DNA of 64,000 nt from Timema cristinae (GCA_039000515.1 JBCFYV010000024.1:44746187-44810186); one strand, 5' to 3'. Shown: positions 10,745-23,226, numbered from the stretch's first letter. The notes: a model not told the origin generated them from the sequence alone. Numbers and translations: made by a program.

Positions 10745-12603
10745 AACAATTTAGATATTTTAATATTTTATTTTTACTTTTCCCCTATCTGTTATTTCAA
10801 GGTGTCTATAATTTTTTTTAATATCATTGTAGAATTTAAATGCATGATTATTTACTCATTTCGTGCGCTATGATATTAATAGTGCTGAACATATTTTAGA
10901 GCAATTTCGAACAATAAAATAAATTTACTGCCCAAAACTAATTTTAATTTCATTGAAATAGTGGACACTACTGATTAACGAATTTAAATCACATAATATT
11001 TTCGTACCTTATTTACTATTTACATTCACCATGTCATCCTGTAATTTTTTTTTCTATGTTTTATTTGATTAAAAAAGGAACATTTTCCAGTAGGACAAAA
11101 AAAAACACGTTGTTTTGTGAGTCCATTTACTACGTTTTAATTTATGTTGTCAGCATATGTAGAATATACCACCATTGTTACTAAATTTTTTTAATTCGTA
11201 TCTCATTTGGTTTGGAGATTTTAAAGGTGATTAAAAATAGGAAGTGACTGTTTAAAACCATATAAATATTAGTCATGAAACACGTGAACTATAATCAACA
11301 GTCCACAAACAATAGCTTTAAAATTTAGCAAAATAGAGAGTTCACAAGATGAAAGTATTACTTATCTTCTTTTGTTTATCATTTAAGGTATAAAGACACA
11401 AATAATGTTCGTCAACACTGGTTATTTTCTTCTAGTAAAACACTAAATGCGTCCCAGTTTGTGTGGAAAATCTTATGGTAAAACCTTCTTTAAACTCTTT
11501 GAAAGTGCCCCCAAAAGTTATAAATTGGAAAAAGTACTGGAAAATATTTTATTTCCAGTATTTAATTTACTGTTATTCAATATTCTACTCTAGGGTTTGA
11601 TTCTATTTCTAGGTGTCATTTTTTAGATTAAAAATAATAGTACTTTATACAGTTATATTCTTAGCCATTTTGAATTTTGATCTCCATAGATTCGTTATTT
11701 ATGTACAACTAATTTTAGAAATATTTTTTTGAATTTCACATTTAATAATCTGGACACAAGGTACACAAATTATGATTCATATTTAATATATATTTTTTAA
11801 TGTTATTCAATGTTTTTTTTGGTATATTTAAATAATTTTCACGAGATAATTACTATTATAATTATTTATTTGAATTTATAATAATACTATTTTCTTTTAT
11901 TTAACGGAATATAGTATCCATTTATAACAGAAATTCCTTTATTCCTTTTTTGTTGTAAATTTAGAACGAAAAATGAAAATGAAAATTGTGTGTAACGTGA
12001 TATAAAGATAGACCCACAGCATGGGGCAAAGAAGAAACAAATTAAACAAGTAATTTGATTTCTGGGATGTTGGATTATGAAGCAAAATGAGTTTAATATG
12101 CAGAATGGGAAATATTCTCACAGAGAATCGTTTCTCGGCTAGTGAAACGTATACATAATAATTATAAAGTCTTACATAGGACCATCATCATTACACGGAG
12201 TAATTGCACCGTTAATTTAGATACATCTTGGTGGTTAAAAGATAACATATGTGGTATATAATAGTTGAAATAAAACGTGTAAATTTCTAGTGTAGTTGCT
12301 GATTGTAAACGATTAACCGAATTTAACTTTTATCAAGTTTGCTCATAATTTTGATAGCGTTTAACTTGAGGCGTTATAAATATAATTCCTAGATAAATAA
12401 TGTGTTTGGAATATACTGTACATGATATAATTGACATAATAATGCGTATTTTAAATATTGTTTTTAGTTGTTATTTGAACTTTGGCCACTTTCTATATTA
12501 ACTACCAAAGTCTCGGGCCAAATCATGAAATAAATATACCCACCAAAATCAGTGTGTCCAGGGCATAAATAAAACGGGCCATAGATGGCAGTTCAAATAC
12601 TTT
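10745..12603. other. AT-rich spacer
   Basis: Nothing recognisable. The sequence is very AT-rich with many homopolymer T and A runs. Confidence 0.5.
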
Positions 12604-12770
12604 TTGGGTATACTGAGAGTAAGGGTTTGTCTTAAACGGTTTCCCACTCTCCCTCCACTTATATGGGGGTATATTTCCTCTCAAAATCTGACTTACTAAT
12701 CCTTAATCTATCTGCGTGATTAATATAATAAATGCGTACAGCCCGAACGGGTGATGAGATATGGTTTAAA
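12604..12770 (+). mobile_element. SINE-2 copy, head missing
   Basis: Starts at the body (GGGTATACTGAGAGTAAGGG) and ends with CGTACAGCCCGAACGGGTGA. 5'-truncated. Confidence 0.75.
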
Positions 12771-14044
12771 AAAATTAAGATGTGCAATACAACAACAAAA
12801 AATTGTAGTGTTTTACTTCTACACTCTTAAAATTTAATTCAATCTTAGTTTTCGATATTTATTCCAATATTAACGTTGTCATATAGAACCAAACTATATT
12901 ATTGTAGTGGTTTACAAATATTTAAGTAAATCGTCTTCAGCAACTTGTATTTTCTTCCATAATTAGTTTTTATGGTATTTAAAGATAGCCAAACAGTTTT
13001 TTTTTAAAAAAGGGTATAAAAATTATATGTAAAAATAAGATTAAAAAGTCATTACACTTCACATTTTTAACAAGTCTTAAAAATGAACTCTTGAATAAGT
13101 CAATAAATTTCTAAAATGTCAAAGCTCTACGTTGTTAAACATTCCCCATTTACGTCAAGAGAGAGAGATACCCTCTCCCCTCTTAGTACCCCTCCCTTGT
13201 CCCTGTTTTAGGGGAAGCTCTCATTCCTCGATCCCTTCGTTTCGTACCCATTTGTCTTTCCAATCATAACTCAACCCTTAGAGCGAAATTTTCGGGAGCC
13301 AATGTTTCCACTCATTATTCGCAATAAATCCTTGTTTTTTGTAGGGTACTCGATGTTGTAAATATACAGAATTACCCTCCAACTCCACCTCTTCACCCCT
13401 TATTCCCCCTACCTCACCCTCATTCGTGCTCCATCCCGTTGCATTTTACGCTGCCTACATTCCCCTCCCCACCCCCTCTTTCCTCCACTCATTTCTCTCC
13501 CCCCACCATTCGCCAGCAACTTGCAATAAAATTAATGAACACCCACCCACCCCACGCTAATAGTCACAGTTGAGGTGTTTGGAAACAGAAGGGACTATGA
13601 AACAGTTGTCAACGAAAATAAATAAAGATATCCAATAATATTGTTCTTTTTAACAGCGTCATTAGCACCCTTTTGGGTTAAATGAGTATACTGGAGTCTT
13701 GATAATTCGAGCTTAGGCTATCCGAAACACAATATAATGAATGTTGTATTTAATTTATTTATATTCCATTGTTGGTTTTACATTAATAGATTAATAGTTT
13801 TTTAATTTATTGTATTATTCAAACCATACTGTGGAATAATCATTAATAAACTTTATATCATAAGAGTTTTTATTTAATTTTGATTTAATTTGGATTTGTT
13901 TGGCTTACACTCCCTCTACCCCCTCCCCCCTGTTTCCATACTATCCGACATCTCGCCTATCCACTACTTGTCGGCCCCTTTTAGGTCGGATGATCGAGAC
14001 TCTAATGTGCATTAATCACGCTAACGAGACACGGATAAAGAATA
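12771..14044. other. Spacer with pyrimidine-rich patches
   Basis: Nothing recognisable except C/T-rich patches at about 13370-13560 and 13905-13990. Confidence 0.45.
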
Positions 14045-14180
14045 TATATGTATACTCATGAAATGGGAATGGTAAACCAGTTTGAAACAAAAGAAAACAC
14101 ACTTGGTACACTCAACCGAGACTCTAACCCAAAACATCACTTCATGGGAAAACGAATCCAACACGATAGTGACGTGACTA
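14045..14180 (-). mobile_element. SINE-2 remnant
   Basis: Plus strand reads GGTACACTCAACCGAGACTC and a head relic ending near GACGTGACTAG. Strongly diverged. Confidence 0.5.
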
Positions 14181-14742
14181 GCCCAGGGTTGTGAAAACTT
14201 ACTTATAGGAGGACCAAATTTTTAAAAAAATGAGTGTGCCAAAGCTTTATATTTATTAATTTGTCTTGAAATTTAATTTTAATAATTGATAAAACACACA
14301 TACTGACATGAATAAGCTTAAATATATTGATAATATATAACATTCCCAAATAGCTTAGTGGCTAAGAATTCCTTTAAGTTAATCCAGAAGATAATTATAT
14401 ATGACGATGTGTGAGATGAATGAAACTATGAATTATCTTTCAGCTTTTGTTGTTTCTTCATGATATGGGTTAAACTTTGAGGAGGTGTTTCCCAAGAGAG
14501 AGTACAGATGTTCATCAATAAGTCGGTTTCTAAGATGCAAACAATGACATACATTTATCGACATGATTTACCAAGTTTGTAAATGTTAATTTGGCATGAT
14601 TTTATATAAGAAAATACAGTTTAGTTGTGTTTAAAAAAAATAACGAAACACATTTAAATTATTTACCCCTCAGGCTGGATTGAAAATGCGACAGGCCTTA
14701 TTTTACGCGTGTCGGAAGGCAGATTGGCAAGCGCTGGTGTGA

Positions 14743-14946
14743 GTGAAGGTGGTGTACACTGACTGTAGGTCAATCGCAATCATGGAGTTGTCTAGTGAAG
14801 TGTGCTTATTAATTGCTACAGAAAATGTTCATTTAAAATTAAAACCAGAGAGAATTGCAGTGCATGAAATTAATATGTTAAGATGTGAATTTGGTATATC
14901 TTCTGCTATCTCTTGCCAGCACTTACTCAAACCGCGATGTAATTGA
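14743..14946 (+). pseudogene. Possible PIF/Harbinger transposase N-terminal fragment
   Basis: The frame encodes 67 residues. From 14782 it reads MELSSEVCLLIATENVH, then RIAVHEINMLRCEFG. The opening MELSS..E..LL and the later (W/V)VHEIN.(K/L)R.EFG resemble the start of PIF/Harbinger (HARBI1-like) nucleases, where a W-V-H-P/E-I-N..R...GE motif precedes the catalytic domain. The frame ends soon after (14944), and no DDE domain is found, so at most this is a fragment. No terminal inverted repeats were identified. The assignment rests on a short motif and could be chance. Confidence 0.33.
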
Positions 14947-15099
14947 TAAGTGAGACTTTAGTCTCTTGTTTCAAATTTGGGGTTTTATAAAAACTTTCGT
15001 GGTGTTTCTTTATCTATCAAAAATGTATTTAAAAAAAACTGATTTAAACAAACAGTTAAAACACCACCACGTGCACGCCGATATTAAATTTAATCGGGA

Positions 15100-15315
15100 A
15101 TAGGAATGGAATATTCATTCCGGTAAACTATCTGACTCAGTCCTCTGCGCGCGCATCCAGTCGGCTGTCGCAACTACATTACCACTCCCTCTGCACAACA
15201 CAGATTCATCCTCGCGCCGGTTTTCGGAATTGGTATCGGCCTGCACTCTGGACGTACTGTTACATGGGAAAAATAAGACGCACCGTACTCTGTTGGGTTG
15301 TGAACTCAACAACTT
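15100..15315. other. Small CpG-rich patch
   Basis: A GC- and CpG-rich stretch in AT-rich surroundings, including CTGCGCGCGCATCC (NRF1-like) near 15146. Both strands are open (65 residues minus; 89 residues plus from 15230) with no recognised domain. It may be a small promoter or a methylation-free patch. Confidence 0.25.
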
Positions 15316-15319
15316 TTAC

Positions 15320-15769
15320 TACCAAAGTTACCTTAAAAAAAAATCAAGAAGAATAACTTGGTGGCATGCGTGTCACTCATTTCGAATGATACAAAGAGTC
15401 AACTCTTGCAACAGATTGGACTGCCGATGTGTGGTTTTCCTAAATGATTTTTTTCAAATGTTCCTCCTCACAAATTTGGGTACAATTCCTCTGAATTAAA
15501 ACTTCTCATCCCTAATACAATAGCTTAATTAGCACGTATGTGGGTAAACGTGGCACTAAAAAAACCATGGTTAATACATAAAATAAAAAATCTACGTCAT
15601 TGTTTGTAAAGTTTATCAGATTACCAAGTGAAAACACAATGGATTATTTTGAACGTGGGAATTTCTTAGGTCTATACTTGTGTGAGAAATACCTTTATAT
15701 TCATTAATATGGGTTATTAAATAATTTGTTCAAAAGTTTTTTATAACTGATTAACCCATTGTTTATGGA
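15320..15769. other. Spacer
   Basis: No feature recognised. Confidence 0.45.
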
Positions 15770-15910
15770 TGAGGGGGGTATTTAATATTAGCTACACCAG
15801 CATTAGGTAGAGCTAGATTGGGTTAGGGGAGTAACTGAGTGATAAAAAACTCCCATTGCACCCATCCGGGAGTTGAACCTTGATTCCTCCTCATCGAAGC
15901 GAGTAAGAAA
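15770..15910 (-). mobile_element. SINE-2 remnant
   Basis: Plus strand has CACCCATCCGGGAGTTGAAC and CTTGATTCCTCCTCATC, matching the inverted B-box region of SINE-2. Old and diverged. Confidence 0.5.
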
Positions 15911-16184
15911 GATGAGAATGAATTTTTAAACATGCTAGGCTGGATATAATATGGGTAAAATCTTCAAGGTATTTATGTCCTCATGGTAAATACAGTAATA
16001 TAACATTTGGCAGAAAATAACATATTATGGTTTCACAATAAAATATTCCAAGATAGAGATTTATAACAACTAACTTAATTGTAAATAGATATTAATGAAT
16101 ATTTTTGTCCCCTTATTTCACTACCCGCTTGAATTGTGCGCAAATGTAATTTCTTTAATCTGTTATCGGTGAGAAATGTTTAAT

Positions 16185-16340
16185 TTATAGAATACTTGAA
16201 TTTGCATGGAAAGAGTGTTTTGAAGAAAGACCACCCTCAGTAGATCCGAGTGGGGTTATAACCCCGATCTCCCCGTCATCAGCAGTCTTGTCTATTGCGA
16301 GAATTACATCTTAGACCATTCGACCCTTGGTGTGGGTAAA
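16185..16340 (-). mobile_element. SINE-2 copy, 3' end missing
   Basis: The head (plus strand TTAGACCATTCGACC), B-box region (CCCCGATCTCCCCGTCATC) and body are clear. The shared tail is absent. Confidence 0.72.
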
Positions 16341-17100
16341 AATTCTGTTACTAATTAAAATTAACAATAAAATCCCCACGTTGTTTTATCACGTTTTGTG
16401 TTTGAATAAACTTTTAAATGGGACTTTTATATAGAATATAAAACATTTATTTACTTATTTCATATTTTGGTTTTGTAACATTCACGTTTATTTTACTTTG
16501 ATGTGAATATGCTACATCACTTAATTCACTAACGAAATACTGTTTGTATTATGTTTTAATACTGAAAATTCGCTCTATGTTTGAAATACTTTACTCCCAT
16601 CATAAACAATATTAGCTCTCTGTATTGTATGATCAATTCCCTCCCGTCTGTAAGTTTGTGGAATTGAAACCAGACCACACAATCTGTGTCCGATTCAATG
16701 TTCGGAGAAAATATTCTGCTATTTGATGTTCAGAGGTTCTTTGAGCTCCGTTCGTGGGAATATGATTTTGGCTAACACATGTTGTTTGTTTGTTTGTTTA
16801 ATTATACGTGGGTCTGTTTGAAACGCTAACTAGCATGAGGGGACAACCATTTTGTAAGAAGGGAAACGGAGGTGGACAGAGCTACTAAATGATGGATAAC
16901 TGTTTGTGTATTTTGATAATGAATGATTTCATAAACCAGTCAAGCTTTGAAATAACTTTATCTTATAACATTTCTTCTCTTTTAAATTGGAAAATAATGA
17001 ACGATATATTTTTTGTATTCTCTCTAATTAAATGATTCGAACAATGTATTAATTTTATATAACAATAGCTAAAGATTTATTATAATGTATTAAGAAAATG
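16341..17100. other. AT-rich spacer
   Basis: No feature recognised apart from a short (GTTT)n run near 16785. Confidence 0.45.
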
Positions 17101-17290
17101 TTACTTGGTTTAGTCAATGTAGTGAACTAAAGGTCCCGGGTTCTATTCTCGGATCACCCCAAATTTTATCATTACTTGTAATATTAGAGCTTACACTTTA
17201 CTTTAGTTAACCAACCATAGGTAAGCTGTTGTCTATTATAGGATTTAAGTCGGTTTGAGAGTCGTGTGCTTATGATAATCAGATGGTTCA
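17101..17290 (+). mobile_element. SINE-3 copy
   Basis: A tRNA-like head (B box CCGGGTTCTATTCTCGG) is followed by a body ending TTTAAGTCGGTTTGAGAGTC, GTGTGCTTATGATAATCAG. The same body end appears at about 41100, 58609 and 60420, which defines the family. Confidence 0.62.
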
Positions 17291-17327
17291 GAATATTCAC
17301 GTTAAATACCCCTATCACACGCTTCGG

Positions 17328-17563
17328 TGATCAAGTTGTTTACAGCGTAATTATCGTGTTAGACTGCTCTTCTGATGGCGGAGAGGTCAAGGTTCGAATC
17401 TCGTGTTCTGATTAACTTATTTTACTGAATGGTTTAACACTATAACTTAATGAAAACTCGGGTACATTCCTTTTAAAAATTCTACCTTACTAATCCATAT
17501 TCCATTAGCGTCGTATTAATGTATCCGTATAATCTGAATGGGTAGTAAGACGCGGTGAAGAGA
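17328..17563 (+). mobile_element. SINE-2 copy
   Basis: Head with CGTGTTAGACTGC, B box AAGGTTCGAATCTCG, diverged body and a good tail (CGTATAATCTGAATGGGTAG, TAAGACGCGGTG). Confidence 0.8.
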
Positions 17564-19231
17564 AACTATTTTCAGAAATCTATGATTTATTTATAATATT
17601 TGTCTTTTACTGTAAATTACATGTAGGTTTACTACTAAACTAAAACAATGTGGATATCATGTTATATCGCTAATTTATTTTTAATGGGAAATTGTTCCTT
17701 AGTTTCTAGAAAATTGCCTCGAAAGTTAAAACACCAAACACAATACGCTCGCGGGGTCTAAGGAAGGTTTAAAAGACGTAACGAGGAGGGTCACGCGTAA
17801 AGTATTTTCCTTACCACCTGACCCTTTAAGGGCTTATAAACTCTTGAAAGACTTCAAGCTTTTAACTTGACGGCTTCGTATTAAAAAAAGGTTTCTATGT
17901 TGACCCTCTCTCACACCCTACCTCTCTTCCCCACTTCTTGGGGACCCTTACTACTCCCCAAATTACGCGTGTCACGTATTTTCAAAGGACGGGTCAAGTT
18001 ACTTTGCAGATTGTTAAAGAAGGGGACTTGGAATAACTCATATAAAGTGAGTTTTGTAACACTTGATCATACTTTATTTATTTTCACATTATTTGTCTAA
18101 GAATTAATTTGAAATATATTTTGAAGCGTGCTAAAGCTCAACAGTCTAGTATCAAACTGTTTTTAAATTGATATTAAGGTGAAAAGGTAGTTGAGGTCAG
18201 CCATTTTACAATTTGAATAGCAAAACCTAATTTTGCTCAGAATAAATTAACTATTTCTAAGTGGGTACGCTCAGCTAAACTTTCTACGCGTAGTACTATC
18301 AACAGTTTAAATATTAATAGTTAAAATAATAATCTTTTATTGAAAAAATAAAACAAAACCTATATACGGAAACAATATTTAATTTATGTTGAACAAAAAA
18401 AAAGTGATGAAAACTTAAAATGGTCTTAACTATGCTCATTAATTTACATCCCGCGTTACACTATATCAGTGCAGTATTATATATATATATATATATATAA
18501 TAAAAATACTCAACCCGAAGTCGTTTGCATCCGCAACGTGTTGATAGTCAGCTGTAGAGCCTAGGCAGCGTTGAAGAGGTGTACTAGGGAAATAAGGAGT
18601 GAGGTAATTTCCCGTTTCTTTCTTCAATTAGTCAGAAGGTACTTGTTGGAAAGTCCGCCAAGCTCATCGAAATGCACACACCAACTGAAACTAGCCCTTA
18701 AAGTGACACCTTCGCTCCATTCATCACAGGGTCTGGCTGTATTCTGAGTACTCGCTTTGCAGTGAATTTTCTTTGCAAGTGGGTGTAAACTAATGTAACT
18801 CCAGAGCTGTTTTTTGATAGGTCTTACCGCTTAGCCACAAGAGACCTCCAAAGAAAGGTCCGCACCACTTTAAAGTTCCTCCACCATTTTAATTTTTTGT
18901 TCCGGGGTTAAATTTGTTTTTTTAACTTTTGGAATTTTCTGTTGGTTACAGGCTAGAAGTTATAAGTTTGCCAAATTTCAAGTTTATAGTTCATCTGGAA
19001 GTGGGTAAACATTGTCAGTGAGTGAGTCAGACCATGTGGCTTTATAGTAGTGTTGAATATTGAATGTTATTAATAGTATAATTCATACATCTGTCACTCT
19101 AATATTTGTCAGAGCCATAAGTGAGGCTGAGACAAATCAATGGGAAAATAACCAATTTTCTCTAGCCCATAGCAGAAGATAAAGTGCATTGAAAACACTA
19201 TATCTCACTAGAGATAGATCTGGTCAATGTT
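17564..19231. other. AT-rich spacer with (AT)n
   Basis: An (AT)n microsatellite lies at 18477-18499. The stretch 18510-18860 is somewhat richer in GC but has no recognised feature. Confidence 0.5.
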
Positions 19232-19402
19232 AGAATTCTGGTTGAGTGTACGGAGGGTTAATTTTCCTAAATGTTTTCCCACTCACCATTCACGAAAATG
19301 CGAGTACACTTCCTCAAAAGTTCAACTTTCCTCAAACCTATCATAATTGTGGAATTGGCACATAGACGTATAACCGAACGGGTAGTAAGAAGTGGTACTA
19401 AA
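19232..19402 (+). mobile_element. SINE-2 copy, head missing
   Basis: Starts at the end of the B-box region (GGTTGAGTGTACGGAGGGTT) and runs to a tail with CGTATAACCGAACGGGTAGT. Confidence 0.78.
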
Positions 19403-19469
19403 AAAACACAAACACTATTACATAAAATTATGCGTGGACAGTTTTCTTTATTTTATAATGATTATATCG

Positions 19470-19684
19470 GTGACCTGGTGGTCTAGAGGTAAGGTGTCGA
19501 CTTCTTGCTGGGGTCCGGGTTCAATCCTTGTCCCGCAAAGATTTATCTGATTACCAAACCCTTCCTTCACCTCTGACAAGACATCTTGTGAATGTGGGGA
19601 ATGCCAGGCCGTGTCCACCGTGTTACCCATTACACATTAGCGTAAGTGTGTGCAACCCGAACAGGTAGTAAGACTAATAAGAAT
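19470..19684 (+). mobile_element. SINE-1 copy with internal deletion
   Basis: Full head and short-subfamily body. About 55 bases between GTCCACCGTG and CCATTACACATTAG are missing. The tail is shortened (GGTAGTAAGACTAATAAG). Confidence 0.88.
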
Positions 19685-20627
19685 ATTGTAAATTACAATA
19701 CTTCTCAGCATAATTATAGTATCTAGATTGTATTTTATCAACACCAAACCAAATCCATAAAAAGTTATATATTAGAGTAGGAAGCCCTTAATTTTAATAG
19801 TGTCCTATATTAATATTTGTTGGCCACTATATTTCTCGCTATGCCTAGTCCATACGTTACCCTTCATTCTTTACAAGACCTTGCCGTAGATAGTAAATAG
19901 AAAACACTCACGTTGCTATTTTATAAACTCTTATTTCTTGGGCAGATTTGAATGACGGTGACTGTACCACTACTCCAACCCTCTCTCCCGTCCTGATGTC
20001 ATTTCTTATAAATTATGCCCCCTTGCCTTCAACACAATATACAGGAAGGAAAAGATTTTTGAATGCTTCCTACCTTTTATTCAACCTTTTCCCCCGAAAA
20101 AATTCCCTTCGTTTTTATTTCTTCCTCTCTTCATACTAGGGTGGGTTTATTGTGTCGCCTTATGAAGGGAGGAAAAATATATCCAACCAGCCGATAATTC
20201 CATCCTCCGCAAATACGTCACCAAAATAAAGAGATGGAAAAATGGATATCTTCAAGAAAATGACAATTTAGTAATTCACAATTCCGATACCATTTTCTTT
20301 CGTGTATTTAATATTTCTTCATAGTTTGGAAAGTGATATTTTCACTATAACTTTTGTAAAGCAGTGTTTGAAAGCTGGACATCATAATTGTGATACACTC
20401 TTTATTAGAAAATGTATGTAATAAATATTATATATTTGAGATGAGACTTTCAAATAATCAAATCCTTCGAATACTATGTTATTTGTAAAAATCTCAAAGT
20501 ATATCGAATAGAAAATTATGAAGACCTTGACTAAAAAATAATAATTTTAATTGGTGAAAGGAGTGTAGTAAAAAGAATAACCAAATCATAAACATGATTA
20601 TCTTGCTACTTACTTGCTATACAGTAC
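19685..20627. other. AT-rich spacer
   Basis: No gene supported. The 63-residue frame at 19948-20139 has no domain features. Confidence 0.45.
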
Positions 20628-21860
20628 TAAGCTCTCGAAAGTTAGTTGCCACAGTGAAAAAAGTACGCCACATAACCCTATCTTAAGATCTATCCTGTCC
20701 ACCTCTATATATCCTATTTATTTCAGGTATATTCTACTGTTACCCTCCCATCTACATCTAGGTCTCCCAAATGGTTTCTTCCCATAGTGTTGTCCAGTAA
20801 GTACCCTGAACAAGGTTCTAGATTATTCCATTCAAGGCGGCATGTTCTGTACACACTAATCTACGAGACTTGATCATATATTGTCATTTGTACAGGCTAT
20901 GTAACTCATTATTATGTAACCACATTCACTCCGCAGTAGCTTAATCTAATTTTGAACCAAAATCTTCTTATTACCTTGTTTTCGAACCGCCTAAATTTGT
21001 TTTCGTCATGTAAGGTAAGATACCACTTTTCACACCCATAAAGAGCAACCGGGGCGACTGGTTTGTGTATTCTGAGTTTTACATTTCTTGACGCAGGCTT
21101 GAGATAGTAATAGCATTTCCCGACTGTATTATTTTCCTCATTTCCAATCTAATATAGTCATTGCTAGTAAAAATTGTCCTAAATACTAAAAATTCCTAAA
21201 AACTGATTAACCATGCCAAATGATATGTTGTTCGCAATCATATCTAAAATATACTCCTCAATCTGTGTTCTATGTGTGATCATATACTCATTATTTTCAG
21301 CGTTCACTTCTAAAACCATTTCGTCACTAGCCCTTGTTAAAAATGTCTGCATTTCTTGCCACAACCCTGCCTTACTATTGCTCGACATAGCTAAAGGGTG
21401 ACCTGGCAGTCTAGGGGTAAGGTGTCGGACTTCTGTGCTGGGATCCGGGGATCAATCCTCGGTCCCGGCACAGATTTATTTGATTGCCAAACCCTTCCTT
21501 CACCTCTGACAAGACGTGTATTAATCACAACGTGTGAATGTAAGGAATGCCAGGCCTCCACCGTGGTTCGGATTCCACGTTAAACTGTAGGTCCTCCATT
21601 TCATTTCACGATCACCCTACCATTGCACATTATGTAAGTGCGTATAAACCGAACGTATAGTAGGACGCGGTACTAATAATAATAACATAGCTAGATCACC
21701 TGCGTATTCTAATAGCTGCATCGTACCATTTAATGTCAACCCTTCCTACTCTCTTACATTACACTAATAGCATACATACTCAAACTAGATTAAAAATAAT
21801 GGGAAAGTGCATCTCCTGGTTTCAACCTAGTATGTATTTTTAAAGTGTCTGATAAGTGAT
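20628..21860 (-). mobile_element. LINE reverse transcriptase relic, C-terminal half, split by a SINE
   Basis: Read on the minus strand from 21860: RLKPGDALSPLF (the G.RQGD..SP motif), then GLTLNGTMQLLEYAGDLAM, where the catalytic YADD box has become YAGD. A SINE-1 interrupts the frame there. It continues with SSNSKAGLWQEMQTFLTRAS, LEVNAENNEYMITHR (the K..YM segment), KLRIHKPVAPVALYGCEKW, LTLHDENKFRRFENKVIRRF and, near the end, GRPRCRWEGN with a relic of the W..L terminus. This matches the long-known LINE type whose C-terminus reads LKLRIYK..ILPV.LYGCETW and GRPRRRWEDN, common in insects. Many stops and frameshifts are present. The endonuclease half is absent. Confidence 0.8.
21394..21684 (+). 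mobile_element. SINE-1 copy, full length, long subfamily
   Basis: ACATAGCTA flanks it at 21385-21393 and 21685-21693 (9-bp target duplication). It carries the long-subfamily segment GTGTATTAATCACAACGTG. It is inserted, in the opposite orientation, immediately after the catalytic box of the LINE relic. Confidence 0.92.
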
Positions 21861-21913
21861 ATGTAGCAACCCGTGCCCTGCCACGCGTGTTGGTCAAACA
21901 TATCTCAATTATA

Positions 21914-21990
21914 TTCTGAAAATTGAAAAAATGACACCTGGACACTGGATCGAACCCGGAACCTTTTGGATTATTACGCCAAGTGGCAGC
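21914..21990 (-). mobile_element. SINE-4 (tRNA-like) copy, inverted partner
   Basis: On the minus strand: TTCCGGGTTCGATCCAGTGT (B box), then CCAGGTGTCATTTTTTCAAT, TTTCAGAATA. The same sequence occurs on the plus strand at about 22180-22238. Confidence 0.6.
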
Positions 21991-22127
21991 ATGAGCAAAT
22001 CCGAGTTGAAGGTGGCTGTGTTATCTGATAGCTTGTGATCTTAATAAAAGTAATCACATACTAGTAGCCGATTATTTCCGCCAGTCCATCATAGACTCTG
22101 CCTTAAAATATGAGTGAAGAATGACCC

Positions 22128-22238
22128 TGAGCACGGGACAAATCCTGGATAGCTCAGTAGTTAGAGCATTGGCGTACTTACCAAAGTTCCCAGGTTCTTT
22201 TCCCGTGTCCAGTGTCATTTTTCAATTTTTTGAATATG
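22128..22238 (+). mobile_element. SINE-4 (tRNA-like) copy
   Basis: The head folds like a tRNA: acceptor strands CTGGATA and TGTCCAG can pair, the A box is TAGCTCAGTAGTTAGAGCA, and the T arm is CCCAGGTTCTTTTCCCG with a damaged B box. A GTGTCATTTTTCAATTTTTT tail follows. It is a SINE head and not a working tRNA gene, because the anticodon stem is short and the B box is mutated. Confidence 0.62.
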
Positions 22239-22239
22239 A

Positions 22240-23226
22240 TATATTGATGAAAAATTACTCAATAAAAAGTATAAATAATTGCTTCAGCTATTTGATTCAT
22301 ACCTCAACTAGCCTGGCAAGTATTTTTGGGTCTTCCAAACTTAGAAGAAACAAATTATTGATATATGAAATTTTAGTCAACGGAATGTTGACCTTTTGAA
22401 AAGCTATGTATAGTTGATGAACCGTCAAGATTTATTCCCATTTTTTTCTAATATTGGCCAAATATTAAAGATTTTATCCTTTGTTGATCTATTTACACGA
22501 AATTCACACTGATTATCCCTAATTATTTCATTCGCAAATGGAGTCCATCTCATTAGAATTATGTTCAGTAAAATTTTATATAATGTTTTTAATAGTGAGA
22601 TGATATCGTATTATTATAATTTATTTGAGTGAAACGTTATCTTTTTTGTTGGTTAAACACTAATAATAAAACTGTAATCAAATATTCTTTCCAGAATTTA
22701 TTGTATTTAAAGTTATAGTAACAAATTGCTTTAACCAAGAAGTTTACAAGCAATTGGTTATACTAATCTTATTTCAACTTATATCTAAATACAGTAGTAA
22801 AGTGTTAGACTAAGACGATAATAATTATGTAAATAGCTTTAATTATTGAAACAATAATTGGCTTAGATTTATATCACTTATATTTCATTATATCAAACTT
22901 GTTTCTTTCTATAGGGTCTATTAGTATATATTTACGAGGAGAAATAATATTAAATGTAGTTTTTTTTTTCTTTCAGAGTTGATATATTGATGGCAAGAAG
23001 AACTCTTGTGGTGTCTGAGAAATTGCATTGTAAGTAGTTGTCTTATATTACCAGTTATTTCAGAAAGTGGAGGGTAATTTTTTTCTTATATGAATACAAA
23101 TTATATTTTAATCTATTACTATCCAACATTATAATTTGAGAGGTAAATTTTGATTTGAAATTTTGTAAATAGTAAGGAAGAAACAGATAGTGAATTTGTC
23201 TCGCTTCCCTGTTAGGGATTACAATA
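22240..23226. other. AT-rich spacer
   Basis: No feature recognised. Confidence 0.5.

Noticed and set aside
22128..22238. A working tRNA gene
   Set aside because: The acceptor strands pair, but the B box is mutated, the anticodon stem is short and a SINE-like tail follows; the inverted partner copy confirms a repeat.
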